A program made the translations under genes and the position numbers. The notes below the pieces were generated by a model. The model did no database searches. It was not told where the DNA came from and worked only from the letters and a program-made list of their open reading frames with translations. Shown here piece after piece: positions 1 to 6,051 of a DNA stretch of 7,010 bases. This DNA is from Ruminococcus flavefaciens (GTDB lineage Bacteria; Bacillota; Clostridia; Oscillospirales; Ruminococcaceae), in NCBI GenBank assembly GCA_004554385.1, contig SFMO01000071.1:1-7010 (forward strand). Reading direction: 5' to 3'. Within the stretch, counting starts at the first letter, position 1, and each line of letters begins with the position of its first letter.

Positions 1-28
1 CCTTTGGAATCCCGTTCATGGGCTCGGC

Positions 29-55
29 GTACTTATCGCGCTGTAAGCGATGTAC
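29..55. other. Imperfect hairpin near left edge
   Basis: GTAC (29-32) pairs with GTAC (52-55) and ATCGC (35-39) pairs with GCGAT (47-51), with a two-base bulge and a seven-base loop. No T-tract follows, so it is not a good terminator. It may be part of the leader of the phospholipase gene or the tail of an upstream transcript. A weak promoter-like pair, TGTACA (51-56) and TATTAA (74-79) spaced 17 bases, overlaps its right arm; each box matches consensus at only four of six positions. Confidence 0.25.
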
Positions 56-110
56 AAATATCATTTCTTATATTATTAAGCGAGTTTACGAGCGACAACG
101 TGGCAAGCGG

Positions 111-129
111 TCGAGCTGGCTCAGCTCGA
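111..129 (+). other. Perfect 8-bp hairpin in leader of phospholipase gene
   Basis: TCGAGCTG (111-118) and CAGCTCGA (122-129) form a perfect stem with a three-base loop, followed by AATTTTGATTT. This could be a weak intrinsic terminator of an upstream transcript or a leader hairpin, since it sits 28 bases before the ATG at 158. The preceding stretch (about 79-110) is rich in GCGAG/GAGCGA/CAAGCGG words, which suggests an interspersed intergenic repeat unit, but only one copy is in the window. Confidence 0.45.
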
Positions 130-157
130 AATTTTGATTTAAACGAGAGGTGACATA

Positions 158-1066
158 ATGAAGAAAATACAGGTTTATTCAGGAATAGAAACACTGCCGA
201 AGGGAAGTGCTTCGGATAATATCACAGAGGGCTGTATAGTCCTTGAGGGCGGAGCATTCCGCGGAGTCTATACCTCGGGAGTTCTTGACGCTCTCATGGA
301 AGAGGATATAAATATGCGCTGTACAGTGGGCGTTTCCGCAGGAGCACTCAACGGCGTAAATTATGTTTCGGGACAGATAGGACGCTCAGGCAGGATTAAT
401 CTCCGCTACCGCCATGACAGCCGCTACGTAGGACCTAAGGCTATCCGCAGGAACAAGGGGATAATCGGTTTTGATTTCGTGTTCGGCGACATGGCGAAGG
501 TGCCTCCCCTTGATAAGAAGCGCTTCATGGACAAGTCAAGGCAGTTCTATGCGGTGGTCACAGACCTTAAAACGGGAAAGGCTGAGTATCTGGAAAAAAA
601 CTCGGGCATACCGCCTCTGAGGGCAGTCCGTGCATCAGCTTCCATGCCCTTTGTGTCAAAGCCTGTCATTATAAACGGCAGACCTTACCTTGACGGCGGC
701 TGCAGTTGCAAGATACCATATCAATTCGCCATAGACAAGGGCTTTGAGAAGATAATCGTCATAAAGACCAGACACGGTGACTTCCGCAAGAGCGTCAGCG
801 ACAGGAAGCTCCGCGCAGAGAACGTGGTATACCGCAATTATCCCGAGTTTGCAAAGGCACTCATCAACAGCAACGCCGATTACAACCGACAGTGTGACGA
901 GCTTGAAAGGCTTGTTGCCGAGGGACGCATATTCCTTATCACTCCCTCTGAGAATATAACCGTAAGCCGCCTTGAGGGCGATATGGAAAAGCTGGGACAC
1001 GTTTATAATATGGGATACAACGACGCTAAGAACGAGCTGGAAAGGCTTCGTGAGTACCTTGAATAA
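158..1066 (+). CDS. Patatin-like phospholipase family protein (YjjU/RssA-like)
   Basis: This 302-aa protein has the complete patatin signature. The glycine-rich oxyanion-hole motif GGAFRG is at residues 31-36, the nucleophile elbow GVSAG at 58-62 (catalytic Ser60), the conserved RAS-ASMPF stretch at about 158-165, and DGG at 179-181 (catalytic Asp179). Families with this Ser-Asp dyad hydrolyse acyl esters of phospholipids or lysophospholipids. The C-terminal part (about 255-300) resembles the tail domain found in bacterial YjjU-like proteins. No signal peptide or membrane helix is visible, so a cytoplasmic or membrane-peripheral location is expected. The ATG at 158 is preceded by GAGAGG (145-150) at seven bases. 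The gene is monocistronic, with a terminator just after its stop. The family call is firm; the substrate is unknown and no link to the downstream transporter operon is visible. Confidence 0.93.
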   Translation: MKKIQVYSGIETLPKGSASDNITEGCIVLEGGAFRGVYTSGVLDALMEEDINMRCTVGVSAGALNGVNYVSGQIGRSGRINLRYRHDSRYVGPKAIRRNKGIIGFDFVFGDMAKVPPLDKKRFMDKSRQFYAVVTDLKTGKAEYLEKNSGIPPLRAVRASASMPFVSKPVIINGRPYLDGGCSCKIPYQFAIDKGFEKIIVIKTRHGDFRKSVSDRKLRAENVVYRNYPEFAKALINSNADYNRQCDELERLVAEGRIFLITPSENITVSRLEGDMEKLGHVYNMGYNDAKNELERLREYLE

Positions 1067-1080
1067 CAACAGATATTATC

Positions 1081-1115
1081 GGGGCGATGTGAGCATCGCC
1101 CCATATTATTATTAC
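1081..1115 (+). terminator. Intrinsic terminator after phospholipase gene
   Basis: GGGGCGATG (1081-1089) and CATCGCCCC (1094-1102) form a perfect 9-bp GC-rich stem with a TGAG tetraloop, starting 14 bases after the TAA at 1066. The trailing ATATTATTATT is T-rich but has no pure T run, so termination may be moderate. It separates the phospholipase from the next operon. Confidence 0.8.
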
Positions 1116-1116
1116 T

Positions 1117-1148
1117 AACATTACAAAACTGTAATGTTGGGTAATGTT
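1117..1148. promoter_or_regulatory. Operator-like dyad with an extra half-site
   Basis: AACATTACA (1117-1125) and TGTAATGTT (1130-1138) are perfect inverted repeats around a four-base spacer, giving a 22-bp dyad. A third copy of the half-site, GTAATGTT, lies at 1141-1148, exactly 10 bp (one helical turn) after the copy at 1131-1138 and just upstream of the -35 box at 1155. This is typical of a binding site for a dimeric regulator with cooperative extension toward the promoter. The inner TTACA/TGTAA recalls BlaI/MecI/CopY boxes, but their usual spacer is shorter, so the regulator family cannot be assigned. No regulator gene is next to it. Confidence 0.6.
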
Positions 1149-1154
1149 AAAAAT

Positions 1155-1183
1155 ACGACAGAAGTACTTGCATGATGTATAAT
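1155..1183 (+). promoter_or_regulatory. Sigma-A-type promoter of the small-protein/ABC operon
   Basis: ACGACA (1155-1160, four of six bases of TTGACA) and a perfect TATAAT (1178-1183) are separated by 17 bp. Transcription would start near 1190, giving a leader of about 50 bases before the ATG at 1240. The operator-like dyad lies directly upstream. No other equally good promoter is seen before the ATPase gene. Confidence 0.65.
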
Positions 1184-1241
1184 AAGATCATGGAAACGGG
1201 AACAACTCCCGAAGTTAAATACCGAAAGGAAATGATCTTAT
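1182..1241. repeat. 10-bp inverted repeat bracketing start site and start codon
   Basis: ATAAGATCAT (1182-1191) and ATGATCTTAT (1232-1241) are perfect inverted copies 40 bases apart. The left arm overlaps the end of the -10 box and the predicted transcription start; the right arm ends on the first two bases of the ATG at 1240. Between them is a smaller hairpin, CGGGA (1197-1201) with TCCCG (1207-1211), and the ribosome site AAAGGA (1225-1230). If RNA starts near 1190 the left arm is not transcribed, which favours a DNA operator; readthrough RNA from upstream could instead fold and hide the start codon. Confidence 0.5.
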
Positions 1242-1464
1242 GAAAAAGCTTACTTCAAAAATTATCAGAATTCTCTGCATTGTTAGTACTGTAGTAATAG
1301 TACCTGTAGCCATTTTAGAAATCTATGAGATAATAAGCAGCACAGCAGCTGTTGATCCGCACCTCAGAAACATGACAGACGGAATTTTCTGGAGCTTATT
1401 TGCAATATCTCAGCTGAGCAATTGGTACGTCTGCAAACAAAAAAGCGAAAACGCAACATTATAA
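1240..1464 (+). CDS. Small two-helix membrane protein, unknown function
   Basis: This 74-aa protein is not recognised as a known family. A basic N-terminus (MKKLTSK) leads into a hydrophobic helix at about residues 9-33. A short polar loop follows (about 34-44), then a second, less hydrophobic and more aromatic helix at about 45-64, and a polar Lys/Asn-rich tail. The charge pattern suggests a membrane hairpin with both ends in the cytoplasm. The ATG has AAAGGA (1225-1230) nine bases upstream. It is the first gene of the apparent operon leading to the ABC transporter, so a sensor, regulator or accessory role for the transporter is possible but unproven. Its composition is AT-rich compared with the ATPase gene. 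Confidence 0.7.
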   Translation: MKKLTSKIIRILCIVSTVVIVPVAILEIYEIISSTAAVDPHLRNMTDGIFWSLFAISQLSNWYVCKQKSENATL

Positions 1465-1474
1465 GACTGCAAAG

Positions 1475-1495
1475 ACTGCTGAATATCCCGGCAGT
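1475..1495 (+). other. Intergenic hairpin between first and second small genes
   Basis: ACTGCTG (1475-1481) pairs with CGGCAGT (1489-1495), seven pairs including one G-U, around a seven-base loop. Only TTT follows, so it is at best a weak terminator or attenuator, or an mRNA processing or stability hairpin. A direct repeat GACTGC (1465-1470 and 1474-1479) overlaps its left arm. Confidence 0.35.
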
Positions 1496-1497
1496 TT

Positions 1498-1524
1498 ATG
1501 ACACCATCTATATACTGATATAAG
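1498..1524 (+). promoter_or_regulatory. Possible internal promoter before second small gene
   Basis: ATGACA (1498-1503, five of six) and TATAAG (1519-1524, five of six) are spaced 15 bp. That is short, but the -10 carries an upstream TGA giving an extended -10 element (1516-1524). It would start RNA near 1531, about 45 bases before the ATG at 1575. This is weaker evidence than for the promoter at 1155-1183. Confidence 0.3.
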
Positions 1525-1538
1525 AAGGAAATCAAACA

Positions 1539-1558
1539 TCACATCATTTTGGATGTGA
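1539..1558 (+). other. Leader hairpin next to the ribosome site of the second small gene
   Basis: TCACATC (1539-1545) and GATGTGA (1552-1558) form a perfect 7-bp stem with a six-base loop. The stem ends four bases before the GGAGG ribosome site (1562-1566), so it could modulate translation or mRNA stability. Confidence 0.4.
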
Positions 1559-1574
1559 AATGGAGGTAAATACA

Positions 1575-1817
1575 ATGAATAAGCTCAGAAAAATGTTCGA
1601 AGGCGATAATGAAACAAAAGCACCTGAAAAGTTCGTAAATTCAAAAATATATTTAGCAATATCTGTAATAGGCTGCCTTTTCAGCTTAATATCATTTATT
1701 CTGGCATTGATCGATAAGAAAACCAATAGCTGCGTGATTTTCTTCATTATATTTTTAGTATGCATGAACTGCGGGATCGAGTATTTCAAACGCAAAAAGG
1801 ACAAGTTATTAAAGTAA
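1575..1817 (+). CDS. Small two-helix membrane protein, unknown function
   Basis: This 80-aa protein is not recognised. A charged N-terminal segment (about 1-22, with both acidic and basic residues) precedes a hydrophobic helix at about 24-46. A very short turn (DKKTNS) leads to a second Phe/Ile/Cys-rich helix at about 51-70 and a strongly basic tail (FKRKKDKLLK). The topology predicted by the charges puts both ends in the cytoplasm. An in-frame ATG exists at 1560, but the ATG at 1575 is chosen because GGAGG (1562-1566) lies eight bases before it, whereas the 1560 start would overlap that site. The gene is AT-rich (about 30 percent GC in the stretch 1621-1680). It is cotranscribed with its neighbours by layout; function is unknown. 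Confidence 0.68.
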   Translation: MNKLRKMFEGDNETKAPEKFVNSKIYLAISVIGCLFSLISFILALIDKKTNSCVIFFIIFLVCMNCGIEYFKRKKDKLLK

Positions 1818-1848
1818 TAATATATCGGAGAAAAACGAGGTGGGATCT

Positions 1849-2268
1849 ATGAAAACTTTTAAAAGATATTTATCCGTATTTCTGGCAATAGGCGGTATCG
1901 TTTTTGCTGTCGGCTTTGTTTTATTAGCAATAGATAAGACCTATTTCAAATGGCAGATGATAGCCGCTTTATTGGCAGCTGTTTGCATATACGTCTTTCC
2001 TATGTCATTATATCTTTCAAGTCGTGCATCAACAGTTGAAGTCAGGATCAATAAGTCAAAAAACGAATTGATAAATAAGATCGATGACATTTCATTCAAC
2101 AAGTGCAACAGAAAGAACAAAAAAGAGACCGGCAAAGAGACAATATATTCCGCAGCTGATAAATTCAGCGCATGGCTGACTAACCCTGTAAAGGTATCTG
2201 ACCATGATGGATATGTTATTATAGAAGTGCCAAGGGCATATAAAAAGTATTATACGAGCCTTGCATAA
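1849..2268 (+). CDS. Membrane protein with C-terminal soluble domain, unknown function
   Basis: This 139-aa protein is not recognised. The basic start MKTFKRY leads into a glycine- and valine-rich helix (about 8-28). A short loop (about 29-34) is followed by a second helix at about 35-57. The remaining 80 residues are a polar, lysine-rich region, with a likely amphipathic stretch at about 63-83 and a small C-terminal segment containing an aromatic and hydrophobic strand (GYVIIEVP). A GTG at 1840 is in frame, but GAGGTG (1837-1842) sits six bases before the ATG at 1849, which fixes the latter as start. It follows the previous gene by 31 bases and precedes the ATPase by 44 with no terminator seen, so it is likely in the same transcript. 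An accessory role for the ABC transporter is inference from position only. Confidence 0.7.
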   Translation: MKTFKRYLSVFLAIGGIVFAVGFVLLAIDKTYFKWQMIAALLAAVCIYVFPMSLYLSSRASTVEVRINKSKNELINKIDDISFNKCNRKNKKETGKETIYSAADKFSAWLTNPVKVSDHDGYVIIEVPRAYKKYYTSLA

Positions 2269-2312
2269 AAACGAATATAACATCGTTACAGTTTAATTAA
2301 GGAGAAAAGATC

Positions 2313-3077
2313 ATGTCATTACTCAGATTACAGAACGTTGAAAAATATTACGGAAGCAAATCAAGCCTTACAAAGGCTGTAGACAATATCTCATTCAATG
2401 TGGAGAAAGGCGAGTTCACCGCGATCATGGGAGCTTCGGGAAGCGGCAAGACCACGCTTCTCAACTGTATCTCGACCATTGACCGCGTCACAGCAGGTCA
2501 CATAATGCTTGAGGATCAGGACATCACACAACTCAAGGGCAAGGAGCTTAACAAGTTCCGCCGTGACAAGCTGGGATTCATTTTTCAGGACTTCAATCTA
2601 ATGGACACTCTGACAGCCTATGAGAATATCGCTCTTGCACTTTCCATTCAGAAGCGCTCTGCAAAGGACATAGACAAGGCTGTAAAGACTGTAGCCGAGC
2701 AGCTTGGCATAACAGAGGTGCTCAGCAAGTACCCCTATGAGATGTCAGGCGGACAGAAGCAGCGAGTTGCCTCTGCAAGAGCTATCGTCACATCTCCTAA
2801 GCTTGTACTTGCAGACGAGCCTACAGGAGCATTGGACTCAAAGTCTGCAAAGATGCTCCTTGAGCGCTTCAACTACCTCAACCACGAGCACGAGGCTACT
2901 ATCATAATGGTAACACACGATTCATTTACTGCAAGCTATGCCTCAAGAGTCCTCTTCATCAAGGACGGCAAGGTGTTCAACGAGCTCAACCGCGGCGGAG
3001 AGAGCCGCAAGCAGTTCTTTGACCAGATAATCAATGTGGTTACACTGCTCGGAGGTGACGTAAGCGATGCTCTTTAA
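2313..3077 (+). CDS. ABC transporter ATP-binding protein (BceA/MacB/LolD-like)
   Basis: This 254-aa ATPase carries every expected motif: Walker A GASGSGKTT at 40-48, Q-loop Gln92 (FQDFNLMDTLTAYENI), signature MSGGQ at 144-148, Walker B LVLADEP at 164-170 with Glu169, D-loop GALD at 172-175, and H-loop His202 (MVTHD). The Q-loop text and length fit the family that pairs with FtsX-type permeases of the BceB type, which in Firmicutes confer resistance to, or sensing of, cell-wall-active peptides such as bacitracin and lantibiotics. The start has GGAG within AAGGAGAAAAG just upstream. The end overlaps the permease start by 11 bases in another frame, implying coupled translation and a common complex. 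Base composition rises to about 50 percent GC, clearly higher than the three genes before it. The actual substrate cannot be read from the sequence. Confidence 0.95.
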   Translation: MSLLRLQNVEKYYGSKSSLTKAVDNISFNVEKGEFTAIMGASGSGKTTLLNCISTIDRVTAGHIMLEDQDITQLKGKELNKFRRDKLGFIFQDFNLMDTLTAYENIALALSIQKRSAKDIDKAVKTVAEQLGITEVLSKYPYEMSGGQKQRVASARAIVTSPKLVLADEPTGALDSKSAKMLLERFNYLNHEHEATIIMVTHDSFTASYASRVLFIKDGKVFNELNRGGESRKQFFDQIINVVTLLGGDVSDAL

Positions 3078-4335
3078 GATATCCCTCAGCAATATCCGCA
3101 AAAGTATCAAGGACTATGCGGTGTACTTTTTCACCCTTGTCCTCGGAGTTGCTGTATTCTATGTATTCAACGCCATCGAGACACAGACGGCATTTATCAA
3201 GGTCTCGGAAGACCAGCGAGAGATAATAAAGGTGCTCACGACTGCTATCTCGGGAGTCAGCGTATTCATTGCCGTAGTACTGGGACTTCTCATCGTATAC
3301 GCCAGCCGCTTCCTTATGAAGCGCCGCAACAAGGAATTTGCCCTGTATATGATGCTGGGCATGAGCAAGTGGAAAATATCCGCGCTTCTCCTCTGCGAGA
3401 CAATCATCATCGGTATCGGTTCGCTTTTTGTAGGACTTCTCGTCGGTGTGGGACTTTCACAGGTAATGAGCGCAGTCGTTGCAAATCTATTTGAAGCCGA
3501 CATGAATGATTACAGGTTCACTGTGTCGGGCTCGGCGATAGCAAAGACCATCCTCTACTTTGGTATCATGTACGTTGTGGTAATGCTGAGAAGCGGCTTC
3601 GTTATCAGCAAATGCAGGCTTATCACACTTCTGAATTCGGGCAGACGCTCCGAGAAGATAACCATGAAGAATCCGTGGCTCTGCGTTATAGTATTCATTA
3701 TTTCCGTTGCAGCCCTCGGCTTTGCTTATTATATAGTAGGCTGGGATACCATGCATATGACCATGAGGAAGTTTGGAATCGCAATACTTCTTGGTGCAGC
3801 CGCTACCTTCTTCATTTTCTGGTCAGTAGCAGGAATGCTCCTGAGACTGGCAATGACATCAAAGAGATTCTATCACCATGGTCTTAACAGCTTCACCTTC
3901 CGACAGATAAGCAGCAAGATAAATACCACAGTCGCTTCCATGACAGTTATCTGCCTCATGCTTTTCGTGACCATATGCACTCTTTCCACAGCATTCACTA
4001 TCAGAAATTCCATGAACAGAAGTGTTCAGGAATACTATCCTGTTGATTTCTACGGCGCATTCGCCAACAGCGTCAACGACCCCGAGCGCCCCTATGAATA
4101 CAAGGGCGGCGACATCGAAGAAGTATTTGCTCAGCAGAATGACAGCGTTTACAAGTATTTCGATGAGTATCATCACTTCCATGATTATACCTCTGAGGGC
4201 TTTACATTTGAAAGTTTCTGCGGAGAATACAAGGACATGCTGCCTGAAAGCACTGTTTCACTGTGGGCAATGATGGATTTTGACGAGGCAATTATCAGGC
4301 TCAGCGATTACAACGCCGTTATGAAAGCACAGTAG
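3067..4335 (+). CDS. FtsX-type ABC permease (BceB-like), truncated at C-terminus
   Basis: The protein begins like BceB-family permeases (MLFKISLSNIRKSIKDYAVYF) and shows about seven membrane helices, at roughly 18-38, 59-80, 105-130, 155-177, 203-225, 235-258 and 285-310. The FtsX-like motif EFALYMMLGMSKWKI is near 91-105. Residues from about 312 form the start of the large extracellular domain. BceB proteins usually have ten helices and about 650 residues. Here the frame stops at 422, in mid-domain, so the rest of the extracellular domain and the last three helices are missing. The stop TAG at 4333-4335 lies where element DNA appears to begin, so this is best explained as a gene cut by integration. 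Its ribosome site GGAGGTGA (3051-3058) is eight bases before the ATG, inside the ATPase gene. The truncated product is unlikely to transport, although the seven helices might still bind the ATPase. Confidence 0.88.
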   Translation: MLFKISLSNIRKSIKDYAVYFFTLVLGVAVFYVFNAIETQTAFIKVSEDQREIIKVLTTAISGVSVFIAVVLGLLIVYASRFLMKRRNKEFALYMMLGMSKWKISALLLCETIIIGIGSLFVGLLVGVGLSQVMSAVVANLFEADMNDYRFTVSGSAIAKTILYFGIMYVVVMLRSGFVISKCRLITLLNSGRRSEKITMKNPWLCVIVFIISVAALGFAYYIVGWDTMHMTMRKFGIAILLGAAATFFIFWSVAGMLLRLAMTSKRFYHHGLNSFTFRQISSKINTTVASMTVICLMLFVTICTLSTAFTIRNSMNRSVQEYYPVDFYGAFANSVNDPERPYEYKGGDIEEVFAQQNDSVYKYFDEYHHFHDYTSEGFTFESFCGEYKDMLPESTVSLWAMMDFDEAIIRLSDYNAVMKAQ

Positions 4336-4345
4336 TGATATAGAA
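4326..4345. other. Probable element-chromosome junction (attachment site)
   Basis: Permease-like coding sequence continues to ...GTTATGAAAGCACAG (ending 4332) and is then replaced by TAGTGATATAG, which encodes a stop and no longer resembles a permease. The serine recombinase gene ends about 50 bases further on, facing this boundary, the usual place of an integrase gene relative to its attachment site. The exact crossover dinucleotide cannot be fixed without the empty site or the other end, which lies outside the window. Confidence 0.55.
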
Positions 4346-4365
4346 GTTTTTTCTCCCTTAGTGTA

Positions 4366-4399
4366 GTCGCATAACACCGTCGGTTATGCGACCTTTTTT
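4366..4399 (+). terminator. Intrinsic terminator at element edge, plus-strand direction
   Basis: GTCGCATAAC (4366-4375) and GTTATGCGAC (4383-4392) form a perfect 10-bp stem with a seven-base loop, followed by CTTTTTT (4393-4399). The T run follows the stem only on the plus strand, so it stops transcription coming from the permease operon into the element. The last codons and stop of the recombinase (4384-4386) are embedded in the right arm. On the minus strand no T run follows, so it is a poor terminator for the recombinase itself. Confidence 0.8.
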
Positions 4400-6009
4400 C
4401 CATATTTACCTGTTTCCACGGATATGGTGGACACTGCCACATCAAAGCGGAAGTGTATCTCAATATCCTGCACACGCTTACCGCTGGACTTGTCGGGTTC
4501 GTGGACGATGATCTTGTCAACCAGTTCGTGCATGATTTCAGGCGTGAGCTTTTCGATATGCTCGTACTTATGCACCACTTTGAGGAACGCAGTCACATCG
4601 GAGGACTTCTGCTCTGCACCGTCAATCAGGGTTGTAAGCTCCGCAACGGTAGCTTTCAGCTTTGCCTGTTCTTCCTCATATCCTGCGGACATCATCGTGA
4701 AGCGCTCATCGGAGAGCCTGCCGAGAACATTATCCTCATAGAGCCTTGTGAACAGCTTGTCCAGTTCAGCGATACGCTTTTCAGCCTGTTTCAGCGTTTT
4801 CTTTGCTTTTGTAAGCTCCGAGGATTTACGCTGAACGGAATTGCTCATAGCGGTCTGAATAAACTCATCCTCATTAGCCTTGACCATTGCAAGGAGCTTG
4901 TTCAACTCACCGAGGACAATTTCGTTGAGTACGCAAGTGCGGATATAATGGACGGTGCATTTATCCTGTTCCTTTGCGTATGTAGAACAACGCATATGCT
5001 CCTGCTCTGGACGCTCGTTCTTGCGGCGGCTCAGATACATCTTCTCTCCGCAGTCGGCACAGTACACCATTCCTGCAAACGGATTGACTGTTTGCATTTT
5101 CTGTGGTCTGCGCTTGTGTTTGCGAAGCTCCTGCACCAAGTCAAAGGTCTGCTGCGTGATGATAGGCTCTTGCGTATTCTCAAAGATCTGCCACTCGTCC
5201 TGCGGATTATACACGATCTTGTGAACCTTGTAAGACTTCATCTTTGTACGGAAGTTGACCGTGTGACCGCAGTATTCGTAGCGTTCAAGGATATGGGCAA
5301 TTGTCTGCGCTCCCCAACGATAAGTCTTTGCATTATGCCGTCCGTTGTCCCTGCCCTGAGAAAGAGCGTAGGCGGTAGGTGTCGGGATACCCTGTTCGGT
5401 CAAGATACGGGCGATCTGCACCGGACCGTAACCGTCAATGCAGAGCTTGAAAATCTTGCGTACCACCTCAGCGGCAGGCTCATCAATTACCCACAGGTTC
5501 TTGTCGGTATCGGACTTCTTGTAGCCGTACACGGGCGGACACAGGTGCTTGCCCGACTGTCCCTTTGCCCTGAACACCGCACGAATTTTCTTTGAGCAAT
5601 CACGGGCGTACCAGTCATTGAAGATATTTTTGAATGCAAGCAGTTCGTTCTCGGACTTTGCCGTATCGACATTATCGTTGACGGCAATGTAACGCACATC
5701 ATAATCGGGGAACACCATTTCGATCAGTTCACCTGTTTTCAGGTAATCACGACCGAGCCTTGAAAGGTCTTTGGTGATAACCGTAGCGACCTTGCCGTCC
5801 TCAATGTCAGCCATCATCGCTTTGAAGCCGTCACGCTCCCAAGTCGTACCGCTCACTCCGTCATCGACGTAGAAAGTCGGATTGGGAAAGCCGTTGTCCT
5901 CAGCGAATTTCTGGAGGATAGCTTTCTGGTTGGTAATACTGTTGCTCTCGCCGTCCAGCATATCGTCCTGGCTCAGGCGGCAGTATAAAGCTGTTATCTT
6001 GTCTGTCAT
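4384..6009 (-). CDS. Large serine recombinase (TnpX-like site-specific integrase)
   Basis: This 541-aa protein catalyses integration and excision of the element by double-strand cleavage and strand exchange. The N-terminal resolvase domain has YCRLS at 9-13 with nucleophile Ser13, Arg59 in WERDGF, and DLSRLGRD at 81-88 supplying catalytic arginines 84 and 87. The long helix region ends near 145. A recombinase DNA-binding domain spans about 157-265. A zinc ribbon follows with CADC (Cys317, Cys320) paired with Cys341 and Cys351. A long Glu/Lys-rich coiled coil runs from about 393 to 465, and a C-terminal DUF4368-like domain lies at about 485-522 (LTPEIMHELVDKIIVHE). The size is normal for the family and all catalytic residues are present, so it should be active. 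The ATG at 6009 has GTGAGG (6020-6015) five bases upstream. It has its own promoter at 6080-6052 and ends at the junction with the broken permease. Confidence 0.96.
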   Translation of the reverse strand: MTDKITALYCRLSQDDMLDGESNSITNQKAILQKFAEDNGFPNPTFYVDDGVSGTTWERDGFKAMMADIEDGKVATVITKDLSRLGRDYLKTGELIEMVFPDYDVRYIAVNDNVDTAKSENELLAFKNIFNDWYARDCSKKIRAVFRAKGQSGKHLCPPVYGYKKSDTDKNLWVIDEPAAEVVRKIFKLCIDGYGPVQIARILTEQGIPTPTAYALSQGRDNGRHNAKTYRWGAQTIAHILERYEYCGHTVNFRTKMKSYKVHKIVYNPQDEWQIFENTQEPIITQQTFDLVQELRKHKRRPQKMQTVNPFAGMVYCADCGEKMYLSRRKNERPEQEHMRCSTYAKEQDKCTVHYIRTCVLNEIVLGELNKLLAMVKANEDEFIQTAMSNSVQRKSSELTKAKKTLKQAEKRIAELDKLFTRLYEDNVLGRLSDERFTMMSAGYEEEQAKLKATVAELTTLIDGAEQKSSDVTAFLKVVHKYEHIEKLTPEIMHELVDKIIVHEPDKSSGKRVQDIEIHFRFDVAVSTISVETGKYGKKVA

Positions 6010-6051
6010 TTTAACCTCACTTTCCGACAGGATACAGCAAGCTATGATAAT

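Noticed and set aside
1..153. Open plus-strand frame from the window edge to TGA at 151-153
   Set aside because: It runs 50 codons through the repeat-like and hairpin region, its translation resembles no protein, and it has no visible start. More likely chance openness than the tail of a gene.
656..1069. 137-codon minus-strand open frame opposite the phospholipase
   Set aside because: Shadow of a well-supported gene with catalytic motifs; no ribosome site or family resemblance.
1117..1138. The 22-bp dyad as a second terminator of the phospholipase
   Set aside because: The stem is AT-rich and followed by GGG rather than a T run, and a GC-rich terminator already lies upstream. An operator explains it better.
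4453..5595. 380-codon plus-strand open frame
   Set aside because: It lies opposite the serine recombinase, whose domains are complete. The antisense translation has no recognisable domains and no ribosome site.
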